From positions 9,515,001 to 9,579,000 of the forward strand of contig JAJKFL010000004.1 in the NCBI GenBank assembly GCA_021186555.1: a DNA stretch of 64,000 bases, written 5' to 3'. Below the pieces are notes generated by a model that saw only the letters and a list, made by a program, of their open reading frames with translations, made no database searches and had not been told where the DNA came from. Position 1 is the stretch's first letter. Each line of letters begins with the position of its first letter. Origin of the DNA: Reticulitermes speratus. Its lineage: Eukaryota > Arthropoda > Insecta > Blattodea > Rhinotermitidae. This document shows, in pieces, positions 15,058-27,593 of the stretch. The position numbers and the translations under genes were made by a program.

Positions 15058-17884
15058 TAACAGAGAGAGACTAGCCTGACGTCTAACCTAAGCCCTTCTA
15101 GTAAGGAGGGATGGAAACATGCATGACAGAGAGACTAGCCTGACGTCTAACCTAAGCCCTTCTAGTAAGGAGGGAGGAAAACACACATGACAGAGAGACT
15201 AGCCTGACGTCTAACCTAAGCCCTTCTAGTAAGGAGGGATGGAAACATGCATGACAGAGAGACTAGCCTGACGTCTAACCTAAGCCCTTCTAGTAAGGAG
15301 GGATGGAAACATGCATGACAGAGAGACTAGCCTGACGTCTAACCTAAGCCCTTCTAGTAAGGAGGGAGGAAAACACACATGACAGAGAGACTAGCCTGAC
15401 GTCTAACCTAAGCCCTTCTAGTAAGGAGGGAGGAAAACACACATGACAGAGAGACTAGCCTGACGTCTAACCTAAGCCCTTCTAGTAAGGAGGGAAGAAA
15501 ACACACATGACAGAGAGACTAGCCTGACGTCTAACCTAAGCCCTTCTAGTAAGGAGGGAGGAAAACACACATGACAGAGAGACTAGCCTGACGTCTAACC
15601 TAAGCCCTTCTAGTAAGGAGGGAGGGAAACACACATGACAGAGAGACTAGCCTGACGTCTAACCTAAGCCCTTCTAGTAAGGAGGGAGGAAAACACACAT
15701 GACAGAGAGACTAGCCTGGCGTCTAACCTAAGCCCTTCTAGTAAGGAGGGAGGAAAACACACATGACAGAGAGACTAGCCTGACGTCTAACCTAAGCCCT
15801 TATAGTAAGGAGGGAGGGAAACATGCATGACAGAGAGACTAGCCTGACGTCTAACCTAAGCCCTTCTAGTAAGGAGGGAGGAAAACACACATGACAGAGA
15901 GACTAGCCTGACGTCTAACCTAAGCCCTTCTAGTAAGGAGGGATGGAAACATGCATGACAGAGAGACTAGCCTGACGTCTAACCTAAGCCCTTCTAGTAA
16001 GGAGGGATGGAAACATGCACGACAGAGAGACTAGCCTGACGTCTAACCTAAGCCCTTCTAGTAAGGAGGGAGGAAAACACACATGACAGAGAGACTAGCC
16101 TGACGTCTAACCTAAGCCCTTCTAGTAAGGAGGGAGGTAAACATGCATGACAGAGAGACTAGCCTGACGTCTAACCTAAGCTCTTCTAGTAAGGAGGGAG
16201 GGAAACACACATGACAGAGAGACTAGCCTGACGTCTAACCTAAGCCCTTCTAGTAAGGAGGGATGGAAACATGCATGACAGAGAGACTAGCCTGACGTCT
16301 AACCTAAGCCCTTCTAGTAAGGAGGGAGAAAAACACACATGACAGAAAGACTAGCCTGACGTCTAACCTAAGCCCTTCTAGTAAGGAGGGAGGAAAATAC
16401 ACATGACAGAGAGACTAGCCTGACGTCTAACCTAAGCCCTTCTAGTAAGGAGGGATGGAAACATGCATGACAGAGAGACTAGCCTGACGTCTAACCTAAG
16501 CCCTTCTAGTAAGGAGGGAGGGAAATATGCATGACAGAGAGACTAGCCTGACGTCTAACCTAAGCCCTTCTAGTAAGGAGGGAGGAAAATACACATGACA
16601 GAGAGACTAGCCTGACGTCTAACCTAAGCCCTTCTAGTAAGGAGGGATGGAAACATGCATGACAGAGAGACTAGCCTGACGTCTAACCTAAGCCCTTCTA
16701 GTAAGGAGGGAGGGAAATATGCATGACAGAGAGACTAGCCTGACGTCTAACCTAAGCCCTTCTAGTAAGGAGGGAGGAAAACACACATGACAGAGAGACT
16801 AGCCTGACGTCTAACCTAAGCCCTTCTAGTAAGGAGGGAGGAAAACACACATGACAGAGAGACTAGCCTGACGTCTAACCTAAGCCCTTCTAGTAAGGAG
16901 GGAGGAAAACACACATGACAGAGAGACTAGCCTGACGTCTAACCTAAGCCCTTCTAGTAAGGAGGGAGGAAAACACACATGACAGAGGGAATAGCCTGAC
17001 GTCTAACCTAAGCCCTTCTAGTAAGGAGGGATGGAAACATGCATGACAGAGAGACTAGCCTGACGTCTGACCTAAGCCCTTCTAGTAAGGAGGGAGGAAA
17101 ACACACATGACAGAGAGACTAGTCTGACGTCTAACCTAAGCCCTTCTAGTAAGGAGGGAGAGAAACACACATGACAGAGAGACTAGCCTGACGTCTAACC
17201 TAAGCCCTTCTAGTAAGGAGGGAGGGAAACATGCATGACAGAGAGACTAGCCTGACGTCTAACCTAAGCCCTTCTAGTAAGGAGGGAGGAAAACACACAT
17301 GACAGAGAGACTAGCCTGACGTCTAACGTAAGCCCTTCTAGTAAGGAGGGAGGTAAACATGCATGACAGAGAGACTAGCCTGACGTCTAACCTAAGCCCT
17401 TCTAGTAAGGAGGGAGGGAAACACACATGACAGAGAGACTAGCCTGACGTCTAACCTAAGCCCTTCTAGTAAGGAGGGAGGAAAATACACATGACAGAGA
17501 GACTAGCCTGACGTCTAACCTAAGCCCTTCTAGTAAGGAGGGATGGAACCATGCATGACAGAGAGACTAGCCTGACGTCTAACCTAAGCCCTTCTAGTAA
17601 GGAGGGATGGAAACATGCATGACAGAGAGACTAGCCTGACGTCTAATATAAGCCCTTCTAGTAAGGAGGGAGAGAAACACATATGACAGAGAGACTAGCC
17701 TGACGTCTAACCTAAGCCTTCTAGTAAGGAGGGAGAGAAAAACACATGACAGAGAGACTAGCCTGACGTCTAACCTAAGCCTTCTAGTAAGGAGGGAGGA
17801 AAACACGCATGACAGAGAGACTAGTCTGACGTCTAACCTAAGCCCTTCTAGTAAGGAGGGAGGGAAACATGCATGACAGAGAGA
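15058..17884. repeat. 64-bp satellite array, about 44 units
   Basis: The unit runs CATGACAGAGAGACTAGCCT, then GACGTCTAACCTAAGCCC and TTCTAGTAAGGAGGGAGG, closed by an AAAACACA or AAACATG end. Units are nearly identical and differ chiefly in the last 12 bases (GGAAAACACA versus TGGAAACATG), which allows two unit types to be scored. Two 63-bp units lacking one C lie near 17700-17800 at the right edge, where variation rises. Confidence 0.95.
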
Positions 17885-18535
17885 GACAAACTAAACTCAG
17901 TGGTGCGTTTAGAAATGTCCGCTTTGTTACTTCTAGGAAAACTTCTATATTCTATATTCTATATTTCTGGTGATTGTCCACCAGTACTTAAACGTCGGAA
18001 TAATAACAAATAGAAGTGCTATTAACACACACATATGAGCATCTGAATGATCATTGTTTACAGTATTGTACCAGTCTAGTTTCTAGAAGACCCTGGGTTC
18101 GATTCCAACTGAAGCCAATAACTTCATGCGATAAATCGGTCAGTATGATAAAAACCGATCACTTGAAGGCCTGCGTTAAACTAAGTACAGGCAAAGTCCA
18201 AAACAGTATTCATGTAACTGATTATGAGCAGATCAAGGACAAGAAGCTTATCGTGTAGATATAAACACACAAAACCTTGTGTTTGCACTCACAATCACAA
18301 AATCACAAATAGTCCTAAATCAGTTTCATTAGCTCTGACTAATGCAATAGTGGCTTAAAACTTCGTCCCACATATAATTATTTTAAAGCCATAAAAACAC
18401 TATTAGTTTTAAAACCTTCAAAATTAAAAATGATGAATTTTTATCAAGATCCTTTACGTTGATTCTAGGTTAAATTCAATATTTATGAGGTAAATAAATT
18501 TAATAATATGTGTCTAAATTCAATTTGCATGTGGA
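17885..18535. other. Spacer between satellites, no gene
   Basis: AT-rich; the frame at 18016-18258 has no recognisable domain. No element with clear ends was seen. Confidence 0.5.
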
Positions 18536-18539
18536 AATA

Positions 18540-18675
18540 GATTATCTGAAGGCAGTGCTGCTTGGTAGTTGGTAACCACTGGTTGGCAGTTGGTAACACT
18601 TACCAACCACCACAGCGCAAGATCCCAGAAGAGCAAAGTCCTCACCTACACCGCGGTGGAAGCCTGAAATATCGT
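18540..18675 (-). mobile_element. Family 2 foldback relic
   Basis: The text GGTAGTTGGTAACCACTGG, CCAGAAGAGCAAAGTCCTC and CACCGCGGTGGAAGCCTGAA corresponds to the outer arm of family 2 elements at 7870 and 10199. The central motif is missing. Confidence 0.45.
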
Positions 18676-18887
18676 AAGCTAATTCCACTTTTAAGACGGC
18701 ATGTTAAATTTGACTTTATTTTGTAAGTTACGTTTCAAAATGTGATGTTAAAATATGTGTTTTCTTGTAGTTGTCTTTCTCTGGAAAACCATACTTCTCG
18801 ATATACGAGTTTGAATACATAAATAGCCAAACATATCTACGAAAAATATGTTGTGTTATACTGAAACATCAAGTTGCTCCGAACCTT

Positions 18888-21360
18888 AATATAGGAGAAA
18901 CTTTAACCTTTGTTGTACTGGAGCGGGTATTTAAATTTTAGGAACCTTAAACTGTGTCGGACTGGAGAGGGTATTTAAATTTTAGGAACTTTAACCTCTG
19001 TCGGACTGGAGCGGGTATTTAAATTTTAGAAACTTTAACTTTTGTCGTACTGGAGCGGGTATTTAAATTTTAGGAACTTTAACTTTTGTCGTACTGGAGC
19101 GGGTATTTAAATTTTAGGAACTTTAACTTTTGTCGTACTGGAGCGGGTATTTAAATTTTAGGAACTCTAACTTTTGTCGTACTGGAGCGGGTATTTAAAT
19201 TTTAGGAACTTTAACTTTTGTCTTACTGGAGCGGGTATTTAAATTTTAGGAACTTTAACTTTTGTCGTACTGGAGCGGGTATTTAAATTTTAGGAACTTT
19301 AACTTTTGTCGTACTGGAGCGGGTATTTAAATTTAGGAACTTTAACTTTTGTCGTACTGGAGCGGGTATTTAAATTTTAGGAACTCTAACTTTTGTCGTA
19401 CTGGAGCGGGTATTTAAATTTTAGGAACTTTAACTTTTGTCGTACTTGAGCGGGTATTTAAATTTTAGGAACTCTAACTTTTGTCGTACTGGAGCGGGTA
19501 TTTAAATTTTAGGAACTCTAACTTTTGTCGTACTGGAGCGGGTATTTAAATTTTAGGAACTTTAACTTTTGTCGTACTGGAGCGGGTATTTAAATTTTAG
19601 GAACTGTAACTTTTGTCGTACTGGAGCGGGTATTTAAATTTTAGGAACTCTAACTTTTGTCGTACTGGAGCGGGTATTTAAATTTTTGGAACTTTAACTT
19701 TTGTCGTACTGGAGCGGGTATTTAAATTTTAGGAACTTTAACTTTTGTCGTACTGGAGCGGGTATTTAAATTTTAGGAACTCTAACTTTTGTCGTACTGG
19801 AGCGGGTATTTAAATTTTAGGAACTTTAACTTTTGTCGTACTGGAGCGGGTATTTAAATTTTAGGAACTCTAACTTTTGTCGTACTGGAGCGGGTATTTA
19901 AATTTTAGGAACTCTAACTTTTGTCGTACTGGAGCGGGTATTTAAATTTTAGGAACTTTAACTTTTGTCGTACTGGAGCGGGTATTTAAATTTTAGGAAC
20001 TCTAACTTTTGTCGTACTGGAGCGGGTATATAAATTTTAGGAACTTTAACTTTTGTCGTACTGGAGCGGGTATTTAAATTTTAGGAACGTTAATTTTTGT
20101 CGTACTGGAGCGGGTATTTAAATTCTAGGAACTTTAACTTTTGTCGTACTGGAGCGGGTATTTAAATTTTAGGAACTTTAACTTTTGCCGTACTGGAGCG
20201 GGTATTTAAATTTTAGGAACGTTAACTTTTGTCGTACTGGAGCGGGTATTTAAATTTTAGGAACTTTAACTTTTGTCGGACTGGAGCGGGTATTTAAATT
20301 TTAGAAACTTTAACCTTTGTCGTACTGGAGCGGGTATTTAAATTTTAGAAACTTTAACCTTTGTCGTACTGGAGCGGGTATTTAAATATTAGAAACTTTA
20401 ACTTTTGTTGTACTGGAGCGGGTATTTAAATTTTAGAAACTTTAATCTTTGTCCTACTGGAGCGGGTATTTAAATTTTAGAAACTTTAATCTTTGTCGTA
20501 CTGGAGCGGGTATTTAAATTTTAGAAACTTTAATCTTTGTCTTACTGGAGCGGGTATTTAAATTTTAGAAACTTTAATCTTTGTCGTACTGGAGCGGGTA
20601 TTTAAATTTTAGAAACTTTAATCTTTGTCGTACTGGAGCGGGTATTTAAATTTTAGAAACTTTAATCTTTGTCTTACTGGAGCGGGTATTTAAATTTTAG
20701 AAACTTTAATCTTTGTCGTACTGGAGCGGGTATTTAAATTTTAGAAACTTTAATCTTTGTCGTACTGGAGCGGGTATTTAAATTTTAGAAACTTTAATCT
20801 TTGTCGTACTGGAGCGGGTATTTAAATTTTAGAAACTTTAATCTTTGTCGTACTGGAGCGGGTATTTAAATTTTAGAAACTTTAATCTTTGTCGTACTGG
20901 AGCGGGTATTTAAATTTTAGAAACTTTAATCTTTGTCGTACTGGAGCGGGTATTTAAATTTTAGAAACTTTAATCTTTGTCGTACTGGAGCGGGTATTTA
21001 AATTTTAGAAACTTTAATCTTTGTCGTACTGGAGCGGGTATTTAAATTTTAGAAACTTTAATCTTTGTCGTACTGGAGCGGGTATTTAAATTTTAGAAAC
21101 TTTAATCTTTGTCGTACTGGAGCGGGTATTTAAATTTTAGAAACTTTAATCTTTGTCGTACTGGAGCGGGTATTTAAATTTTAGAAACTTTAATCTTTGT
21201 CGTACTGGAGCGGGTATTTAAATTTTAGAAACTTTAATCTTTGTCTTACTGGAGCGGGTATTTAAATTTTAGAAACTTTAATCTTTGTCGTACTGGAGCG
21301 GGTATTTAAATTTTAGAAACTTTAATCTTTGTCGTACTGGAGCGGGTATTTAAATTTTAG
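18888..21360. repeat. 44-bp satellite array, about 56 units, two domains
   Basis: The unit is GGAACTTTAACTTTTGTCGT followed by ACTGGAGCGGGTATTTAAAT and TTTA. Left of about 20270 units read GGAACT(T/C)TAACTTTTGTCG. Right of about 20430 nearly all read GAAACTTTAATCTTTGTCG. A few intermediate units (AACCTTTGTCG) lie between. The first three units are the most diverged, as expected at an array edge. Confidence 0.95.
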
Positions 21361-21789
21361 AGCACGGTTTATGAAAAACGTGAGTGTTGTTTAAAATTAA
21401 AAAGAGAGATTTATGAAATGAAAGGCATTTTGTGGAAAACGAAACAGAGATTATGCAGCATGTCTTAAAAATTCAGTAAATTTCCTTGTTGCCTAAATAC
21501 ATAAAATGAATTTCTAGAGGAGTTTTACTACCTGCTTTCGCGTTTGACAACGCAGGTACTTCAAAGAGCAAACTCCCCTGCCAGCCGATATCTCATCCTG
21601 TGCCGTATCTGACAGTAGTGTCAATCGATCTCCGTTTTTGACCTACACAATTTAAGATTGTACATGACGAAACTTTTCTAATTATTAGGCTATATGCAGG
21701 ATCGGGACCAATGGAGGCCAATAGTAGAGGAGGTCGAAGTCCTTCATGGACTGTACCACCAATATAAGAGGGATAAAAAGGTAAAGGTA
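21361..21789. other. No gene recognised
   Basis: Unassigned flank of the satellite. Confidence 0.5.
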
Positions 21790-22066
21790 AAGTTCACCCT
21801 ATAACACGCCATGAAAACACAAAGGGCGAGTAGAGGTATAGCTTTACTCTTTCTTTAACCTCGGCTGTAGATGGCGGTTGGAGGTCTACGTCACGCCCCG
21901 GCCGCTTTAAACCAGAGAAAGAGACCTGCTACCCATTGTACAGGAGGCTGGGTGGGCCCTAGAGCCGGTCTGGAGGGGTGCGGAAAATTTCACACCCACC
22001 GGGATTAGAGCCCGGACAGTCCAGCCCGTAGCGAGTTGCTATACCGACTGAGCTATCCCGGCCCAC
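21790..22066 (-). mobile_element. SINE family B, full-length
   Basis: The minus-strand head GGGATAGCTCAGTCGGTATA (right end near 22060) is tRNA-like, with a GGGCTCTAATCCCGG B box. The body holds CCAGACCGGCTCTAGGGCCC and AAAGCGGCCGGGGCG; the tail is near 21790. Confidence 0.85.
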
Positions 22067-22067
<1 letters not shown>

Positions 22068-22098
<31 letters not shown>

Positions 22099-22563
22099 TC
22101 CATGGAGCAGAGTCCTTCTTGAGAAGCTAACAGGCCGTCAGTTAGTCAAGAAATTCCCCGCGTTTTATGGAACCCGAAGGTTCATTACCGCACTCACAAA
22201 AGCCCGCCACCTATTCCTATCCTGAGCCATATCAATCCAGTCCATGCCTCCCCATCCCACTTCTTGAAGATCCATTTTAATATTATCCTCCCATCTACGA
22301 CTGGTTCTTCTAAGTGGTCTCCTTCCCAGAGGTCTCCCCACCAAAATCCTGTACGCACCTCCCCCCTCACCCATACGTGCTACATGCCCCTTCCATCTCA
22401 TTCTTCTTGATTTGATCACCCGAATAATATTTGGTGATGAGTACAGATCATTAAGTTCCTCTTTATGTAGTCTTCTCCACTCCCCTGTTACCCCGTCCCT
22501 CTTAGGCCCAAATATCCTCCTCAGCACCCTATTCTCGAACAACCTCAGCAATAACAACAACAC
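22068..22563 (-). mobile_element. Non-LTR retrotransposon 3' tail, type alpha, longest copy
   Basis: The 132-codon minus-strand frame starts [20 protein letters not shown] and continues through [35 protein letters not shown], then [11 protein letters not shown] and NLRVP. It is the C-terminal region of an ORF2 polyprotein downstream of the RT domain. The 3' end is an (AAT)n run at 22070-22096. The frame is short but unbroken, so the copy may be fairly young. Confidence 0.82.
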
Positions 22564-22856
22564 GCTGTATAAATGAGTTCCAATCCCAGAGTAAACAAAG
22601 TGTACTGCTTTAGAAGCACCGGCTTTTAACGCTATTTGGGTAACTAACAGCTATTTATTCAGAGAATTGCACGAAATGTACAAGTAGAGAGCGGGAAAAA
22701 GACAGTGCAGTTCTTCTTAGAGCTGAAACATATGCTGGCAGTAGTAACCACTGTTCATAGTGCTCCAGAGTATAAATACAAGCAAAGTATTTAATTGAAC
22801 ATTGTTGTCCTCTGGGATGTAATGCCGTATAATTTGATAACTTCCCCCCCCCCCCT

Positions 22857-23256
22857 ATGGCTCAACAGCCCTGATGGGGCCTAGGCCTCCTCGTTGTTCG
22901 AGGCTTCACGATCACACTCAGACACACCACAGTCGGTAGGACTCCTCTGGGCGAGGGACCAGCCCGTCGCAGAGACCTCTACCTGACAACACACAACACT
23001 TACAACAGACAGACATCCATGCCCCCGGTGGGATTTTTGTTTTTTTTTTTGCCTCTCCGGGGATTTTCCCCTTTGATCCATTTTTGTACTGTTTAAATCC
23101 TTTCATCCTTCATGTCACTTTACGTTTCATGCTACCGTCCATACATCTAACACAACACAAACATCCATGCCCCCGGTGGGATTCAAACCCACGATGCCAG
23201 TAAGCGAGCGGCCGTAGACCCACGCCTTAGACCGCACGGCCACTGGGATCGGCATA
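22857..23256 (-). mobile_element. SINE family A with an internal insert
   Basis: The body (22857-23035) and the tRNA-like head (23160-23256) are separated by about 120 bp of other sequence (poly-T, CCTCTCCGGGGATTTTCCCC). The text ACATCCATGCCCCCGGTGGG is present on both sides of the insert, a direct duplication of SINE sequence. Confidence 0.8.
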
Positions 23257-23784
23257 ATTTGATAACTATTTACCAAATTCTAAAAGGAATTTATTGCCTC
23301 CTTCTTCGAGGTAAACTTAAAAGTCACTGCTGACAGAACCTCAATTCTCACACAAATTAATTGTTTGTAATACTGCTATATATATATCTACATTTATTAC
23401 TTAATATTTCAGTGACGTATTTCCACATAATAACCAGAACGTCAACACGATGATTTTAGAAAATTCACGTTAAATGATTAAACACTTGCCTTCAATGCAC
23501 CAGCAATTCTACTCGCGATAAGAGGTTGTAACAGTCAATGACAAGTCCGTACACCATTTACTTAAAACAGTTCGATTGACCAGATGACCTTACAGCCTGT
23601 TAGCTTATGCAGATCTGTCACGGTCACTGCCTCAACACGCGATCAAGAGGGCTGAATCTGCAAACTGGTATGTCCGTACATTAATCAGTGCAGTGACTGT
23701 GAGATCTGCATTAGAACAATGTTACTTGAAAATGATGAATGTCACCTTCAACAGTTAACTCTCTCCATGACAGGTAAAGCTGTC
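23257..23784. other. No gene recognised
   Basis: Unassigned. Confidence 0.5.
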
Positions 23785-24055
23785 CTTGTCCACGCCACGC
23801 AGGCATATAGGGGGATTAGAGGTATAGCTCCACTCATTGCTAACCTCGGCACTATATGGATGTGAGTGGTTCATGCCCCGGCCGCTTTACCCCCGAGAAA
23901 AAAAAAACTTAGACATTTATTGGACATGAGATTGTGTGGGCCCCAGAGCAGGTCTGAACGTTTCGGAGAAGGTAAATATATCTTACCACTACCGGAATTG
24001 AAACCCGGATCGTCAAATCAATAGCCTAGTCTTTGAACCGATTACGCTATAAATG
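23785..24055 (-). mobile_element. SINE family B, diverged
   Basis: On plus: CGCCACGCAGGCATATAGGG, GGTATAGCTCCACTC, CATGCCCCGGCCGCTTTACC, GGTCTGAACGTTTCGGAG and a decayed head near 24050. Confidence 0.75.
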
Positions 24056-24219
24056 TTATCCTAGGATTAGTAACTTTCTACAGACTGTCTGATCAACTGA
24101 TTAAATCACAGATTATTAACCGAAACGTGTAATGCTCCATGAATTATTGTTGGAATTGAATGACGCGAGTGGAAGAAAAAATACCGAAAAATTGAAAGTT
24201 CATGAAAGAATCGGTCATG

Positions 24220-24440
24220 ATGTTTCTCTTCTCCCCCATGCGTGCCACACGCCCTGCCCATCTCATCTTCCTTAATTTAATCGCCCTAACAATATTTGTT
24301 ACTGACTACAAAACATGAAGATCCTCATTATGCAATCTCCTCCAGTCCCCTGTTTAAATCCTCCGTCTTATGCCCAAATATCAGAGGATAAATCCTCTTT
24401 GTCCAAGCTGTCTCGAGCACAGGACTCTCTCCGTACACAA
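24220..24440 (-). mobile_element. Non-LTR tail type alpha, inner fragment
   Basis: Text such as CCCCCATGCGTGCCACACGC and CTCATCTTCCTTAATTTAAT matches the region 22370-22520 of the copy at 22068. It is heavily decayed. Confidence 0.65.
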
Positions 24441-24895
24441 GCCGTTACCCTAAATTACCATGGTCCTAAGAAACATCCTTACTTATTGATAAACTTTCAA
24501 TAATTATTTCTTACAAGTATCCCACGCAGATCTACACAAGAACATAATTCATAGCCACAACAGTAAACTAACACTTCTCTACAGGAAACGTGCCTGCGTC
24601 GTATTTCACGATATTAGGTGAGAGTTACAAATGAAGATATAAGGCCGCCATTGCTCTTGTTGGACCATAATGTTTCTGTTTCCCGTCTTAAGGGTGACGA
24701 AGACAGTGCCAGACTCATCTGTCAGCATGATAAACCATCCACCCTAAGGGGGCGATAAAGGCAAATAAATATCTTCAAAAGCACCCTCACTCGAAAGCTC
24801 TTCTCTCTGGCTCAAGGGCTGAGCAAAGTAAAGGAAGCTTGTATTCAGTATGAAACATGACTTCCAACTGGGGTTTGGCTATCCTTTTCACTGTA

Positions 24896-25169
24896 AGGTA
24901 AATTTCTCCCTAGAACAAGCCATGAAGACCCAGAGGAGGAGTAGAGGTATAGCTCTACTCTATCTTTAACCTCGACGCTAGATGGGGTGGGTGGTCAACT
25001 CAACGCCCCGGCCGCTTTACCCCAGGGAAAGAGACCCGGTACCCATTGTGTAGGAGTCTGGGTGGGCCGGTGTGAACGGGTGTTGAAAATCTCACCCCCA
25101 CCGGGATTCTATCCCCGGACCGTCCAGCTCGTAGCGAGTAGCTATACCGACTGAGCTATCCCGGCCCTT
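24896..25169 (-). mobile_element. SINE family B
   Basis: Complete from tail (AACAAGCCATGAAGACCCAG on plus) to head (CCGACTGAGCTATCCCGGCC at about 25149-25168). Confidence 0.83.
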
Positions 25170-25682
25170 TTCACTTTATTTATCAATACATAAATTGCGG
25201 CTTATATTTTGAACGCAAGACAGAGATTGCGACATAACGAGTCCATAACACAATATCTTCCCTGAGAATGCTTCACGTAACACAAATTCTTGAAACAAAT
25301 AAGCAAAGTCGACAAGAAAGCATGACACATATCAAACATTTCAAAATATACGATGACTGTAGCAAGAAATGTAGATTAATCTGACACAATCTTTAAGGCA
25401 GCGGTGCACCAGTGACGCAGAGTCGCCCGAGCGACTGAATTTTAAATTATGGCGCCTAATATTTGTGGGTCCTCAGACTGGAAATCGCTGTCAACCATCT
25501 GGCGCCCAGAATTTTGAGGTGGCTCCTAATTTTTGGAAAATTTTTACATTTAAGGCTATGTATGTACACGCATTTGAACCTAATCCATCCTGATAACGCG
25601 GACAACTCTCGCAAATGGTCTACATTAACCCCACAGGACACAATATTTCTTTACACGCTAGTAGTACCTCAGCTGGGCAACA

Positions 25683-25990
25683 TATTTCATGTATATTATG
25701 GAAACGGAATGTTCATTACCGTGTACACAACAGCCTGCTGCTGATGCCTACTCAAGACAGATATATTTCACAAGATTTCAACCTATTTAACATCCAATTT
25801 AATATTATCCCACTACATAAACTCAAGACTTCTACGTGTTGTCCTCAGGTACTCCTACCAAATCCGTGTAAGACGTTACTCCCTGTCTTTATCCCCACAA
25901 TAATATTTGATGGACAGTAAAAGATATGAAGCTCGTAATTACGTAATTTTCTCTGCCCTCCTGCTACTTGCTCCGTCCGAAGTACAGTTT
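25683..25990 (-). mobile_element. Non-LTR tail type alpha, heavily decayed
   Basis: GAACGGAATGTTCATTACCG-like text (here GGAAACGGAATGTTCATTAC), TTTAATATTATCCCACT and CCTCAGGTACTCCTACCAAA correspond to parts of the type alpha tails. Weak match. Confidence 0.45.
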
Positions 25991-26226
25991 CCTCAGAACT
26001 AGATGTGCCTTTATTCTGTGTCCTTACCTCCATATGACGGGTCAAGTTTCATACCCATATAAAACGGAAAAATCTTGATCTTTACGTTTAGGGATAGGAA
26101 ACTGGAACAGAAGAATTTATATACAATGATAGTAATGATAACAGTCAAAAGAAGGTACGGAATGTCACTGAATATACATAAAATTTCCATGGAAATACAT
26201 GGTTTTCCGGTACTCACATTCCTGGC

Positions 26227-26734
26227 CAGTGGCTAGCTAAGAATTTTTGCGCCCGGGGGGGGGGGTAAACACAATGGCCACCGCTAACAGAAATTATGAA
26301 CTTTAAAACAGTCGCAATCATTTTTTTAATTTCCTTTTATTTTGCTTAGTAATATAACATTTGGTGCGGTCTAAGGCGTGGGTCTACGGCCGCTCGCTTA
26401 CTAGGATCGTGGGTTCGAATCCCGCCTAGGGCATAGATGTCTGTCTGTTGTGAGTGTTGTGTGTTGTCAGGTAGAGGTCTCTGCGACGAGCTGATCACTC
26501 GTCCAGAGGAGTCCTACCGACTGTGGTGTGTCTGAGTGTGATCGTGAGACCTCGACGAAACGAGGAGGCCCAGGCCCGTATAGGGCTGTCGAGCCATAGG
26601 GAGAAATATAACATTTGTGAAGACAGAAAATAGATTTTTTTCATTTCAAGTTATTCATTTTGCCGCCTACTTTGCCGCCCCTTAAACTGTGCTGCCTGGG
26701 GCGGCAGCAACATTCACCCCCAGCTACGCCTCTG
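26227..26734. mobile_element. hAT-like MITE holding a SINE
   Basis: Left end CAGTGGCTAGCTAAGA and right end CCCAGCTACGCCTCTG form imperfect inverted repeats of a common hAT-type end (CAG-x-GGCGTAGCT). A G-run near 26257 and CTGCCTGGGGCGGCAGC lie near the ends. No clear 8-bp duplication was found. The SINE at 26364-26604 is nested inside. Confidence 0.6.
26364..26604 (+). mobile_element. SINE family A, TSD AATATAACATTTG
   Basis: Family A copy lacking its first 15 bases, flanked by the perfect 13-bp duplication AATATAACATTTG at 26351-26363 and 26605-26617. This gives the family its retroposon mode of insertion. Confidence 0.9.
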
Positions 26735-26836
26735 TTAAAAACTTTATGTTACGCATCCCCTTGTGTTTTATAAGATTACTTTCTTGTTTAGTCTGACCTC
26801 ATCTACCTACTCACTGTAGGTGTAGAGGGTTGTTGT

Positions 26837-27040
26837 TGTACCTGATCACACTCAGACACACCACACTCAGTAGGACTCCTCTGGACGACTGATCAGCCCG
26901 AAGCAGAGACCTCTACCTGTACAACACACAACACTCACAAGATACAGACATCCATGCCCCCGGCGGGATTCGAACCCGCAATCCCAGTAAGCTAACGACC
27001 GCAGACCCACGCCTTAGACCGCGCGGCCACTGAGATCGGC
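26837..27040 (-). mobile_element. SINE family A
   Basis: Minus-strand copy with head GCGCGGTCTAAGGCGTGGG and B box GGTTCGAATCCCGCCGGGGG, followed by the shared body. It faces the copy at 26364. Confidence 0.87.
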
Positions 27041-27297
27041 TGTATAGAATTATAAAAGAAAAAAATACCGTCAACACAATTAATATGCATTATTAATAAT
27101 TTAAACCAACATGTTTCAACCAGCTTTGGTCATCTTCAGGTTAGGTCAATCCAAGACCTTTTTCTATTTTTAAAATTTTAACAATTTTAATTATACTAAT
27201 GTTACAATTTTAACGACTACCAAACAGTTGTACTGACGAAGCAACATGTATTTTATAAAACATAACACTAAAATCTCAATTATTAACACCAAGCTAT

Positions 27298-27593
27298 AGA
27301 ATTAATACATCAACCAACTTATGCACTTAATAAAACACATTCAGAAGCAAGTGTAAAACTCCTACATGTTTCGGCACCGGGGTGCCATCATCAGGGAGTT
27401 ATTCAGATCAAAGTAGTACAAGGCCACCAGCTGTTGTTCTTGTACTTCTTTGTTCCGAATAACTCCCTGAGGATGGCACCCCCACTGCCGAAACATGTAG
27501 GAGTTTTATACTTGCTTCTGAATGTGTTTTATTCAGAGCATAAGTTGGCTGATGTAATTGTAAGAATATGCATGGTGTGAATAACATACAATT
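27298..27593. mobile_element. Inner foldback element, TSD CACCAAGYTAT
   Basis: Arms meet near 27426. Motifs lie at 27357-27400 (minus) and 27461-27505 (plus). The tail AATATGCATGGTGTGAATAA lies at the right end only. The 11-bp duplication (27287-27297, 27594-27604) has one mismatch. Confidence 0.75.
27461..27505 (+). ncRNA. Hammerhead-ribozyme-like motif, AACTCC/GGAGTT stem I
   Basis: AACTCC, core CTGAGGA, T, GGCAC...TGCC, GAAAC, AT, G, TA, GGAGTT. Stem I differs in sequence from the CCC/GGG families but still pairs over six bases. Confidence 0.5.

Noticed and set aside
17594-17806. Minus-strand frame of 70 codons with repeated residues
   Set aside because: It is a translation of the satellite edge.
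15058-17884. Regular array that could suggest a CRISPR
   Set aside because: Units are contiguous and nearly identical over their whole 64 bp; there are no unique spacers, and the DNA is eukaryotic.
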